Assembly: GCA_016790285.1 (NCBI GenBank)
Contig: JAEUPJ010000029.1
Coordinates: forward strand, 1-64,000
Source of the DNA: Roseateles sp.
GTDB taxonomy: Bacteria > Pseudomonadota > Gammaproteobacteria > Burkholderiales > Burkholderiaceae_C
Length of the DNA: 64,000 bases
Direction of reading: 5' to 3'
The notes beneath the pieces were generated by a model. That model made no database searches and was not told the origin of the DNA. It saw only the letters and a program-made list of their open reading frames with translations. The first letter of the stretch is position 1. Each line of letters opens with the position of its first letter. Positions 43,848 through 51,884 of the stretch are shown in pieces. The translations under genes were made by a program, and so were the position numbers.

Positions 43848-45209
43848 ATGAAAAAAGCCATCACCTCCCTCGTTGGGACCCTGCTGCTCACGCTGGCCGC
43901 CGCACCGGCCTCGGCCGGCAAGCTGTTCCTGTCGGGCGGCGCCTATGACGACGCCAACGTCGACCTCTTCGTCAACGGCCTGCGCAAGGCCACGGGGCGC
44001 GACGCGGGCTTCACGCCCAACATCGCCAGCACCGCCAACTGCGGCACCAACTGGGCCACGACCGCCTGCCCGCGCATCGCCGTGGTGACCGCCGCGAAAG
44101 ACAGTTATGCCACCGGCCTGGATGCCTTCCAGAACGACATCCCGGCCACGTCCACCAGCGCCCTCAAGCGCGGCTACTACAACCTCTTCCAGACCCACGG
44201 CTTCAGCCCGAAGTTCATCACCGCGCACGTCGACAACTACGGCGTCCACGCCAGCGCCAGCACGCCCCAGGGGCAGGCCAACATCGCCATCCTCAACCAG
44301 GCCGACGCGGTGTGGTTCGTCGGCGGCGACCAGGCCAAGATCATCCGCACCTTCCTGACCGACAGCGGCGCCGACTCGGGGCTTGCGGCCGCGCTGCGTG
44401 CCCGCTGGAGCAACGGCAGCGGCAACATCGTCATCGCTGGCGACTCGGCCGGCAACCACGCGCTGAACGTGAAGATGCATGCCGCCGGCGTGAGCTACGG
44501 CTACCTCTACTACGGCGCCGACCTGCCCAGCACGCCCGTCACCGGCTGGCAGACGCTGGGCGACACGCGCGACGGCACCACAGCGCTGCGCTACCTGGAG
44601 AACGGCGCCACGATGAAGGCCCTGGGCTTCCTGCCCGCGGGCATCCTCAGCGACACCCACTTCGACAGCCGCTCCGGCCGCCTGGGGCGCCTGGCCGCCG
44701 CGCTGCGCAGCCTGAGCGTGCAGCAGGGCTTCGGCGTGGACGAGAACACGGGCGTGGTGGTCGACACCTCGGCGCAGACGGCCACGGTCTTCGGGGTCAA
44801 CAAGCTGCTCATCGTCGACACCGCGGCGGCCAGCGTGCAGGCCGGCACCTACTACAAGGTCAACGGCCTGCGCGTGAGCCTGCTCACGCCGGGCGACCGC
44901 TACAACTACGCGAGCAAGGTGGTGACGAGCAGCAAGAGCGCCATCGGCACCGCGTATTACTACAGCAGCTACTACGACTCGCCCGACATCTTCGCGGCGC
45001 TGGAGACGTCCAAGTCGCTGACGCGGGTGGTCGACCAGACGCCCACCAGCAACATCGGCACCGCGCCCGTGCCGGTCTACAGCAGCGGCCCGGCCTACCC
45101 GGGCGGCGCGCCGCTCATCAAGCTGCGCTTCACGCGCGACGCGACCACCAAGGGCTACTACGGCAGCGGCAAGTACACGGTCGACAAGGCCAAGGTCGAC
45201 ATCTACTGA
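43848..45209 (+). CDS. Secreted cyanophycinase, S51-like, GDSAG variant
   Basis: A 453-residue exported protein (signal MKKAITSLVGTLLLTLAAAPASA) of the cyanophycinase/peptidase S51 type. Family features are KLFLSGGAYDD after the signal, AVWFVGGDQAKIIRTF near 154-169, the nucleophile elbow GDSAGN with Ser200, and GLPAG/DTHFDSRSGRLGRL. The usual elbow is GTSAGA. Cyanophycinase cleaves cyanophycin to beta-Asp-Arg dipeptides; secretion implies action on external polymer, as CphE does. It is long compared with intracellular CphB (about 270). The ArgR-like site upstream and the cyanophycin operon next to it support the role. Confidence 0.8.
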   Translation: MKKAITSLVGTLLLTLAAAPASAGKLFLSGGAYDDANVDLFVNGLRKATGRDAGFTPNIASTANCGTNWATTACPRIAVVTAAKDSYATGLDAFQNDIPATSTSALKRGYYNLFQTHGFSPKFITAHVDNYGVHASASTPQGQANIAILNQADAVWFVGGDQAKIIRTFLTDSGADSGLAAALRARWSNGSGNIVIAGDSAGNHALNVKMHAAGVSYGYLYYGADLPSTPVTGWQTLGDTRDGTTALRYLENGATMKALGFLPAGILSDTHFDSRSGRLGRLAAALRSLSVQQGFGVDENTGVVVDTSAQTATVFGVNKLLIVDTAAASVQAGTYYKVNGLRVSLLTPGDRYNYASKVVTSSKSAIGTAYYYSSYYDSPDIFAALETSKSLTRVVDQTPTSNIGTAPVPVYSSGPAYPGGAPLIKLRFTRDATTKGYYGSGKYTVDKAKVDIY

Positions 45210-45231
45210 CGCGACACCGCCGCCACGCCGC

Positions 45232-45888
45232 TCAGGTGGCGGCGGGCCAGGACAGCACCGGCCCGCCGTCGTCGATGCGGGCATGCTCGGGCGGGTGAAA
45301 GCCCGCCGCGCGCAGGGCCTGCAGGGCGGGGCGGGCCGCCTCGGGCACGTCCAGCACGCGCGCCGCGGCCTCGGCACCGAGGAAGGACAGGTACACGGTC
45401 TGGCGCGGCAGCAGGGCCGCGAGATGGCTGCGCCATTCAGGCCCCAGCCGCTGCTCGGCCTCGACGGGGTCGCCCGCGTAGAAGCGTGCACCCAGCGCCT
45501 GCCAGAACGGCGAGCGGCCGCCACCGTCCACCCAACCGGGCAACTCGGCCACCAGCGCGTCACCGAAGTCGCCCGGCCGTTCGCGCAGCAGTGCCTGCGC
45601 CGCGGCGATCAGCTCGCCATGCGCCGCGGTCTCCTCGGCCGCCGTGAGCCCGGGCGCGCAGCGCAGCGCGGTCAGCTCGGCGCGGCCGGTGTGGTCGTTG
45701 CCGAGCAACAGCGTCGTTTGCACGCGGAACAGCCCCAGCTCCGCCGCCGCGTGCACGACGCGCCCGAGGCGGAAGTGGTAGCGCGGGAGGGTGAGGCCCA
45801 GGCGCGGCACGAGGTGCAGCGAGGCGGTGTCGCCCGGCAGGGCCAGGCGCAGGCCTGCGCCCTCGCCGGTGATCTGAACGCGGCTCAT
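45232..45888 (-). CDS. Short arginine N-succinyltransferase-like subunit
   Basis: A 218-residue member of the AstA family, which is normally about 340 residues. The aligned core is present: LPRYHFRLGRVVHAAAELGLFRVQTTLLLGNDHTGRAELTALRCAPG and SPFWQALGARFYAGDP, then LLPRQTVYLSFLGAEAAARVL. What is missing is the N-terminal GNAT-like half seen in the neighbouring AstA. Pseudomonas uses two full-length subunits (AruF and AruG); this may be a reduced second subunit. Last gene of the operon, overlapping the previous stop (ATGA). Confidence 0.75.
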   Translation of the reverse strand: MSRVQITGEGAGLRLALPGDTASLHLVPRLGLTLPRYHFRLGRVVHAAAELGLFRVQTTLLLGNDHTGRAELTALRCAPGLTAAEETAAHGELIAAAQALLRERPGDFGDALVAELPGWVDGGGRSPFWQALGARFYAGDPVEAEQRLGPEWRSHLAALLPRQTVYLSFLGAEAAARVLDVPEAARPALQALRAAGFHPPEHARIDDGGPVLSWPAAT

Positions 45889-46907
45889 GCGGCCACCTCC
45901 GTCTGCAGTGGCGTCACGACCAGCCGGTCGCCGGCCCGGGCGCCCACGCGTGCAGCCGTGGCCGCGTCCACGTCGCGCCCGACCTCGGCCAGCACGGCGC
46001 GAAAGCGCGCCCGCTCGGTGCAAGCCACCAGCGCCCACTCGCGCGGGCCGGGGTCGGGCTCGTCCTGCACCACCACATCGCGCGCGAGGCGCACGCTGCG
46101 CAGCGAGGCCAGCGGCGCCTCGACCGTGGGCCCGCCGTCGAAGATGTCGACATAGGTGTCGGCGTCGAAGCCTTCGTCCTGCAGTACCGAGAAAGGCAGC
46201 TCGCCCACGGGGTGCAGCTGCCCGAGCGCCCACTGCGCCGCCTCGGGCAGCAGGGCCACGTAGATGGGCGAGGGCGGCATCAGGTCGGCGATGAAGGCCT
46301 TGCTGCGCCCGCCGACGATGACCTCGGCCTGCGGGTAGTCCATGCCGAAGAAGCGCCGGCCCACCGCGTCCCAGAAGGGGCTCTGGCCGGCGGCGTCGGT
46401 GATGCCGGGGCTTTCGGCCGCAATGCGCTCGGAGAAACGGTTTGCATGCGCGCGGATGAACAGCAGCCGCGCGCGCGACAGCAGCTGGGCGGCGGGCCCC
46501 GGCTCGTAGGCCGGGTCCAGGTAGAACGAGGTCAGCAGCGTTGCGCCGGTCAGGTCGTGGCACAGGTGCAGCGTGTGCATGCGCTGCGACACGCCGAGGG
46601 CCGCGCTCGCATGCACGACGAACTCGTTGCGGTAGCTGTAGAAGCGGTCGAAGAAGCCGGCGCTGGCGGCAATGCCCGAGCAGCCGACAAGCTGGCCTGC
46701 CTGCAGGTCTTCCAGCACGAAGAGGTAGGTCTCCTCGCCGCTGGCGTCGTCGGGGCTGGCGAAGGCCTGGCGCGACGCGGCGATGCGGGCGGCCAGCTTG
46801 GCCTCGTCGTTGGGCAGCGAGCTGATGCCGTCGGCGCTGGCCGCCGCCATGCGCACGAGGCCGGCCAGGTCGGCCTCGGCCACGGGGCGCAGCAGCAGGT
46901 GGTTCAT
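45885..46907 (-). CDS. astA: Arginine N-succinyltransferase, full-length subunit
   Basis: A 340-residue arginine N-succinyltransferase, first enzyme of the AST route: arginine plus succinyl-CoA gives N2-succinylarginine. Seen are LRPVAEADLAGLVRMA, SSLPNDEAKLAARIAASRQAF, YLFVLED, FYSYRNEFVVHASAALGV, HDLTGATLLTSFYLDP, LLSRARLLFI, SPFWDAVGRRFFGMDY and YVDIFDGGPTVEA, the usual blocks from end to end. The remaining AST genes (astB, C, D, E) are not in the window. Start ATG 46907 overlaps the regulator stop by four bases. Confidence 0.92.
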   Translation of the reverse strand: MNHLLLRPVAEADLAGLVRMAAASADGISSLPNDEAKLAARIAASRQAFASPDDASGEETYLFVLEDLQAGQLVGCSGIAASAGFFDRFYSYRNEFVVHASAALGVSQRMHTLHLCHDLTGATLLTSFYLDPAYEPGPAAQLLSRARLLFIRAHANRFSERIAAESPGITDAAGQSPFWDAVGRRFFGMDYPQAEVIVGGRSKAFIADLMPPSPIYVALLPEAAQWALGQLHPVGELPFSVLQDEGFDADTYVDIFDGGPTVEAPLASLRSVRLARDVVVQDEPDPGPREWALVACTERARFRAVLAEVGRDVDAATAARVGARAGDRLVVTPLQTEVAA

Positions 46908-47899
46908 GGGGTCTCTCCCGGGGTGTTGGGGGCGCGCCAGGCCAGGGCCCGGCGGCTGCGCTCGTCGCGCGGGGTGTGGCCGAAATGGCTCTTGTAGGCG
47001 TTCGAGAAATGCGGGCCCGACGAGAAGCCGCAAGACAGCCCGATCTGCAGGATGGACTGCGAGCTCTGCTGCAGCAGCCGCTGCGCACGGGCCAGGCGCA
47101 GCTCCAGGTAGTGGCGCGAGGGCAGGGTGTCCAGGTGCTGCTTGAAGAGGCGCTCGAGCTGCCGGCGCGACACGCCCACGAGCTGCGCCACCTCCTCGGT
47201 GGGCAGCGGCTCGGCCAGGTTGGCCTCCATCAGCGCCAGGGCCTCGGCGAGCTTGGGGCTGCCGGCGCCACGGCGCTCGCTGTAGCCGGCGCGCTGTCGC
47301 TCGTCACGCGGGCGCAGGCCCTTGAGGCCGAGCAGCTGGGACAGCTCCTGGCCGAGCCGCTCGCCGTGCTGGGCGGCCAGCCAGGCGCCGCACAGGTCCA
47401 GGCTGGCCAGGCCGCTGGCGCAGGACAGCCGCCGGCCGTCGGGGCTGATCTCCCACAGGCCGTTGGCCCAGGCCACACCCGGGTGGGCGTCGGCCAGGCC
47501 GTCCAGCAGGGGCCAGTCGGCGCAGGCACGCTGGCCGTCCAGCAGCCCGCAGGCGGCGAGCTGCGCGGCGCCCGCGTCCACGCCGGCAAGCACGCGCCCC
47601 TCCTCGGCCCAGCGCTTCAGGCGTGCGGCCAGTGCCGCGTCGGCGGGGCCGGGGTCGGCGGCGATCACGAACACGGCGTGCCAGTCGGCCTCGCCCGGCA
47701 GCGGGCCCGTCTGCAGCAAGGCGCCGTTGCCGGCGGCCACCGCGCCGCCCGTGAGGGACAGGCATTCGCCCCGCCAGGCCACCTCGTCCTGCAGCTCGTT
47801 GGCGGCGGCCAGGCAGTCCAGCACACCGGCCAGGGCGAGCATCGAGAAGCCCGGCTGCGGCAGCAGGGCGACTCGGCGCAGGGGCGGCGGTGGGGTCAT
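46904..47899 (-). CDS. argR: ArgR-type AraC/XylS family transcriptional regulator
   Basis: A 331-residue regulator: an N-terminal DJ-1/PfpI (GATase1-like) domain (LRRVALLPQPGFSMLALAGVLDCLAAANEL ... AGVDAGAAQLAACGLLDG) and a C-terminal AraC helix-turn-helix pair (AEPLPTEEVAQLVGVSRRQLERLFKQHL and SILQIGLSCGFSSGPHFSNAYKSHFGHTP). This is the layout of Pseudomonas ArgR, the arginine-responsive activator of arginine uptake and AST genes, not the hexameric E. coli ArgR. It sits inside the operon it probably controls, and ArgR-like sites lie in the two promoter regions of this locus. Confidence 0.85.
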   Translation of the reverse strand: MTPPPPLRRVALLPQPGFSMLALAGVLDCLAAANELQDEVAWRGECLSLTGGAVAAGNGALLQTGPLPGEADWHAVFVIAADPGPADAALAARLKRWAEEGRVLAGVDAGAAQLAACGLLDGQRACADWPLLDGLADAHPGVAWANGLWEISPDGRRLSCASGLASLDLCGAWLAAQHGERLGQELSQLLGLKGLRPRDERQRAGYSERRGAGSPKLAEALALMEANLAEPLPTEEVAQLVGVSRRQLERLFKQHLDTLPSRHYLELRLARAQRLLQQSSQSILQIGLSCGFSSGPHFSNAYKSHFGHTPRDERSRRALAWRAPNTPGETP

Positions 47900-47915
47900 G
47901 ACCCGGATCGTCGCA

Positions 47916-49301
47916 TCACCAGTGCATCAGCGCCGCACCGGCAAGCAGGGCCAGGGCCATCGCGAGGTAGATCGCCTGCAGCGGCAGCATCCAGCGCAGC
48001 CAGGTGCCGAAGGGCACGCCCGACAGCGCGAGCACACCGACCGTGATGCCCGAAGTCGGGATGATGGGCGTGGTGAGTTCGCCGAACTGGAAGGCCAGCA
48101 CCGCCGTCTGGCGCGTGACGCCGACGAGGTCGGCCAACGGCGCCATGATGGGCATGGTGAGTGCGGCCTGGCCCGTGCCGGAGTGGATGAAGAAGTTGAT
48201 GACCGACTGGATCACGAACATCTTCTGTGCCGCCAGCACCGGCGTGCTGGAGGCCACCAGCGGTGCCAGCGCGTCCAGCAGCGTGTCGATGATCTGACCC
48301 TCGCGCATCAGGATGACGGTGCCCTTGGCCAGCGCGATGACGAGGGCCGTGCCCACCAGGTCGCGAGCGCCGTGCAGGAAGGCCGCCATGAACTCGTCGG
48401 CCGACAGCCGCGCCACCGCGCCCACGGCCAGCGCCATGACGAGGAAGAGGGCGGCGATCTCCTCGATGTACCAGCCGAACTTGACGACGCCGCCGATCAT
48501 GACGGCAAGCGTCGCGGCGAACAGCCACAGCACCACGCGGTGCCGCCGGGTCATGCCGGCGAACTGCTCGAAGCTGGCCAGGTCCAGCGTCTTGCGGCGC
48601 TCCTGGTCCATCGCGAAGGTGGGGCTGAGCTCGGGCGCGCGGCGGATGCGCGCGGCCCACCACATCAGGAAGGCGACGGTCAGGCCCGTCGCGAGGGCCC
48701 AGCACAGCGCCCGGTAGCCGATGCCTGAGAACAGCGGCACCCCCGCGATGCCCTGTGCCACGCCGACATTGAAGGGGTTGAGGAAGGCAGTCGCGAAGCC
48801 CACCTGCGAGCCGACGAAGGGGATGGCCACGCCCGTGAGCGTGTCCAGCCGCAGCGCCAGCGCCAGCGGGATGAAGATCAGCACGAAGGGGATGGCCTCC
48901 TCGGCCATGCCGAAGGTGGCACCGCCGAGCGAGAACAACGTGACGAACACCGGGATCACCAGCATGCGCACGAGGGCCGAGCGGCTGTGCGCGCGGGCCA
49001 CCGACTTGATCATCGCGTCGATGGCCTCCGTGCGTTGCAGCACCGCGAAGGCGCCGCCCACCGTGAGCACGAAGCCGATGATGAGCGCCGCCTCGACGAA
49101 GCCCTTGATGGGTGCCGTCAGCAGCGCAACCAGCCCCTGTGGCTGGGCCTCCACGAGGTGGAAGCTGCCCGGGATGATGACCTTCTTGCCGTTGACGAGC
49201 TCGGTCTCGAAGCGCCCGCCGGGCACGATCCAGGTCGCGGCTGCGATGAGCGCCAGCAGCGCGAACAGCAGCACATAGGTGTTGGGCAGCCGCAGCTTCA
49301 T
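47916..49301 (-). CDS. yfcC: YfcC family (DcuC-like) amino acid permease
   Basis: A 461-residue membrane protein with about 12 hydrophobic helices. It opens with LRLPNTYVLLFALLALIAAATWIVPGGRFE, contains GGAFAVLQRTEAID, FSLGGATFGMAEEAIPFVLIFIPLALALRLD and INFFIHSGTGQAALTMPIMAPLADLVGV, all typical of YfcC, a group predicted to carry basic amino acids. Inside this operon it is the obvious candidate for uptake of arginine or the beta-Asp-Arg dipeptide. ATG 49301 overlaps the upstream stop by four bases. Confidence 0.85.
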   Translation of the reverse strand: MKLRLPNTYVLLFALLALIAAATWIVPGGRFETELVNGKKVIIPGSFHLVEAQPQGLVALLTAPIKGFVEAALIIGFVLTVGGAFAVLQRTEAIDAMIKSVARAHSRSALVRMLVIPVFVTLFSLGGATFGMAEEAIPFVLIFIPLALALRLDTLTGVAIPFVGSQVGFATAFLNPFNVGVAQGIAGVPLFSGIGYRALCWALATGLTVAFLMWWAARIRRAPELSPTFAMDQERRKTLDLASFEQFAGMTRRHRVVLWLFAATLAVMIGGVVKFGWYIEEIAALFLVMALAVGAVARLSADEFMAAFLHGARDLVGTALVIALAKGTVILMREGQIIDTLLDALAPLVASSTPVLAAQKMFVIQSVINFFIHSGTGQAALTMPIMAPLADLVGVTRQTAVLAFQFGELTTPIIPTSGITVGVLALSGVPFGTWLRWMLPLQAIYLAMALALLAGAALMHW

Positions 49302-50416
49302 GGCGATAGCAGCTTTCCTGAGCGGTAGGCCACGGCGCCGGCGATCTTGGCCAGCCGCATGCCGCGGGTGGCGAAGCGCCGGGCGCTGCGTGCGAAGCAC
49401 CGGCCCGTAGCCAGCGCATGCAGCGGCGTGCGCACATCGGTGAGAGGGCAGACGATCTCGGCGACGAGCTCACCCGCCTCCACCCAGTCGCCCGGCGATT
49501 TCGCGAACACGACGATGCCGCTGACCGGCGCCGTGACGGGCTCCACGCCTTCCAGCGGTGTCGGCTGGCAGCCAGCAGGCACGGGGGGCGGGCTGCCGGC
49601 CACATGGCCGAGGTGCTGCAGCGCCGCGATCAGGGCGTCGGCGTCGCGCTCGGCCAGGGGCTGGCTCACCTCGGTCTCGCCGCGCAGCTCCACGGTGGCG
49701 GCCAGGCAGCCGTGCGGGTCGACCGGGAAGCGCCCCTCGAAATGCGAGGCCAGCTCCCACCACAGGCGTGACAGCGTCTCGTCGAAAGGGTCGTCGCCCG
49801 AGACCTCGCTGTACAGCAGCGCCTGTGCGCCCAGATAGCCCGCCAGCGGACGCAGCGCCTGCACCTGCGGCGTGCCGGTGTAGACGTGCATGACGGCCTG
49901 GTTGTCGCAGTGCAGGTCCAGCACGAGGTCGGCATCCGCGGCCAGCGTCTGCAGCAGCTGCTTGAGCGCCTCGGCTTCGCTCGTGGGCTGCCAGGCCGCC
50001 AGCAAGCTGCGGCAGGCCGCGCGGATGGTGCGCGTGTTGGCGGCCATGTCGGGCCCCAGCCGGCCCTCGAGCGCCGGGATGAGCGCCGGCGTGAGGTGCC
50101 GGAACTGGCGGTTGAAGTTGACGCCGGTGCCGAGGTCGAAACGGCCGAAGGCGCTGCCCTGCACGTCCTGCGACAAGCCGATCGGGTTGGCCATGGGCAC
50201 GAGGATGATCTCGCCGGCGATGGCCCCGGCGGCTTCGAGTGCCGCGAGGCGCTCGATGAGGCACTGCGCCACGAGCATGGGCGGCACCTCGTCGGCGTGC
50301 AGCGCGGCCTGGAGGTAGGCCTTGCGGCCGGAGGTGCCGGCACCGAAGTGCAGGCTGCGCACATGGCGCTGCGTGCCGGCGCTGGCGGCCGGCAGGTCAT
50401 GGATCACGGGGCGCAT
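49298..50416 (-). CDS. cphZ: CphZ/AotO-type cyanophycin dipeptide hydrolase (M14-like zinc enzyme)
   Basis: A 372-residue protein of the succinylglutamate desuccinylase/aspartoacylase superfamily. Zinc ligands are visible as LHADE (His40, Glu43) and DLHCD (His169), with a likely catalytic Glu243 in ATVELRGE; a C-terminal barrel-like part follows (GVEPVTAPVSGIVVF...). AotO of the Pseudomonas aot-argR operon belongs to this group and was shown to be CphZ, splitting beta-Asp-Arg to aspartate and arginine. The size and context (cyanophycinase, ArgR, AST) favour CphZ over AstE. One base separates it from the cyanophycinase gene. Confidence 0.8.
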   Translation of the reverse strand: MRPVIHDLPAASAGTQRHVRSLHFGAGTSGRKAYLQAALHADEVPPMLVAQCLIERLAALEAAGAIAGEIILVPMANPIGLSQDVQGSAFGRFDLGTGVNFNRQFRHLTPALIPALEGRLGPDMAANTRTIRAACRSLLAAWQPTSEAEALKQLLQTLAADADLVLDLHCDNQAVMHVYTGTPQVQALRPLAGYLGAQALLYSEVSGDDPFDETLSRLWWELASHFEGRFPVDPHGCLAATVELRGETEVSQPLAERDADALIAALQHLGHVAGSPPPVPAGCQPTPLEGVEPVTAPVSGIVVFAKSPGDWVEAGELVAEIVCPLTDVRTPLHALATGRCFARSARRFATRGMRLAKIAGAVAYRSGKLLSP

Positions 50417-50417
50417 G

Positions 50418-51644
50418 TCAGTTCGCCTGCAAGGGCGTGAAGAGCGGGGTGGCCATGCGCACGGGAGTCACGTCCAGGCGCACCTTGAGCACGGTGTAAT
50501 CCTCGCCGCCGAGGGCGCCGCTGAACCAGCCCACGAGGCCTGGGCCCTTGCTCAGGCGGAACTCGAAGCCGAGGTCGGGGGACAGGTCGCCGGGCCGCGG
50601 CTTGGCGCGGTAGGCCAGGCCGCGCACTTCAGGGAAGGGGCTGTCCAGCAGCTGTGCCATGGCGGTGACGATGGCGCTGTCGGCCAGGATGTCCAGGAAG
50701 TACTGGTCGTGCCGCAGGTAGGGCTTGTAGTCGCTGGCGGCCGGGTCGATCCTGGCTTCGCGCAGCTTGTGCGCCGCGGGGGTGGTGACGCCGGTCTTGA
50801 GGTCGTGGCGGTCGCCGCGGTCCAGGTAGCTGATGACGGCCCCGCGCAGGTTGAACGCAGGCACCTTCGCGTCGCTCGTGGCGTCCGACAGGTCAACCAG
50901 CAGCGCGCCGCGCGCGCCGACGATCTCGACCTGGGTGCCCTTCACGACGGCCGCCGTGTTCTCCTCGACGCCCAGGCCCAGCTTGTAGCCGAAGGCCCGC
51001 ATGGCCGGCAGCATGCGGCCGATGCGCCCGCGCTTGAGGAAGTGCTGGTCCACGAAGAGCTCCGGCCCGACGAAGCCCAGGCCGCGGTCGTACTCCTGTC
51101 GCTCGCGCCACTGGCCCTTGAGGATCTGCATGTTGTCCTGCGCGTCGCGGAACATCATGCGGCTCATGATGGCCGCGCCCGCGCTGGTGCCGGCCACCAC
51201 GCCGCCGCCGTCGAACACCTGCCAGATGGCCTTGAGCATGGCGGTGGGCTGGCCGCCGGGCTGCAGGGTGTCGACGATGTACTCCTGCGCGCCGCCCGAG
51301 AAGAACACGGCCTTGGCGCCGGCCACCTTGGCGATGAGCGCGGGGTCGTTGAGCCGGGCCTGCAGGTCCACGTCCTTCAGGCGCGGGGCCACGGGAATGG
51401 CCTCGGCACTGGCGCCGTGGCGGTTGAGCGTGGCCACGATGAGGCCGGCGCTGCGCTCGGGGTTGGCGGCTGCGGTGGCGAAGACGGCGATGCGCGCGCC
51501 GGGGCCGCCGGCTTCTTCGACGATGCGCTCCCAGACGGCGTCGTTGTCGCTCTTGAGCGCGCCGCCGATGACGATGGCGGTGCCGGCCTGGGCAGCGCCG
51601 GCCCAGCACAGGCCGAGCAGGAGGAGGGGTTTCAGGAATCTCAT
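50418..51644 (-). CDS. Secreted cyanophycinase, canonical GTSAGA type
   Basis: A 408-residue exported cyanophycinase (signal MRFLKPLLLLGLCWAGAAQA). Peptidase S51 features: AIVIGGALKSDN, RIAVFATAAANPE, AVFFSGGAQEYIVDTL and the nucleophile elbow GTSAGAA with Ser154, followed by GLGFVGPELFVDQHFLKRGRIGRM and GLGVEENTAAVV. It should cut cyanophycin from its C terminus into beta-Asp-Arg dipeptides, in the periplasm or outside. A C-terminal extension of about 130 residues is beyond the CphB core. It is the first gene of the six-gene operon and divergent from a TonB receptor. Confidence 0.93.
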   Translation of the reverse strand: MRFLKPLLLLGLCWAGAAQAGTAIVIGGALKSDNDAVWERIVEEAGGPGARIAVFATAAANPERSAGLIVATLNRHGASAEAIPVAPRLKDVDLQARLNDPALIAKVAGAKAVFFSGGAQEYIVDTLQPGGQPTAMLKAIWQVFDGGGVVAGTSAGAAIMSRMMFRDAQDNMQILKGQWRERQEYDRGLGFVGPELFVDQHFLKRGRIGRMLPAMRAFGYKLGLGVEENTAAVVKGTQVEIVGARGALLVDLSDATSDAKVPAFNLRGAVISYLDRGDRHDLKTGVTTPAAHKLREARIDPAASDYKPYLRHDQYFLDILADSAIVTAMAQLLDSPFPEVRGLAYRAKPRPGDLSPDLGFEFRLSKGPGLVGWFSGALGGEDYTVLKVRLDVTPVRMATPLFTPLQAN

Positions 51645-51707
51645 GCAGCCATCTTGGCAGTGCGCGGCGGCAGCGGCCAGCGGGTTAGGCCTCAAGGCGG
51701 TGCGCCA

Positions 51708-51749
51708 TGCACCGGCAACGCAATTGCATGTCGCATCGGCGCAAGGACC
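51708..51749 (+). promoter_or_regulatory. Putative ArgR operator between the cyanophycinase operon and the TonB receptor
   Basis: TGTCGC at 51729-51734, eight bases, then AA at 51743-51744 and five more: an exact match to the TGTCGC-N8-AA-N5 half-site. A second half, TGCACC-N8-AA, starts exactly 21 bp earlier at 51708. It lies 64 bases upstream of the operon start on one side and 136 bases before the receptor ATG on the other, so one site could serve both. Confidence 0.7.
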
Positions 51750-51884
51750 CCCCGGCCGGCTTGCCGGGAAGCGACGCCGACTTGCCCAGAAGCGACCGGC
51801 ACGCCGAAACCCCATAGGCAAGTCAGACGCCGCCTCCCTAACCTGAATGGCATCCGCTCCCAACCATTCAACACCGAGGCCTTC

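Noticed and set aside
50322-51884. Upstream extension of the TonB receptor frame
   Set aside because: It is antisense to the cyanophycinase gene; the signal peptide at 51885 marks the real start.
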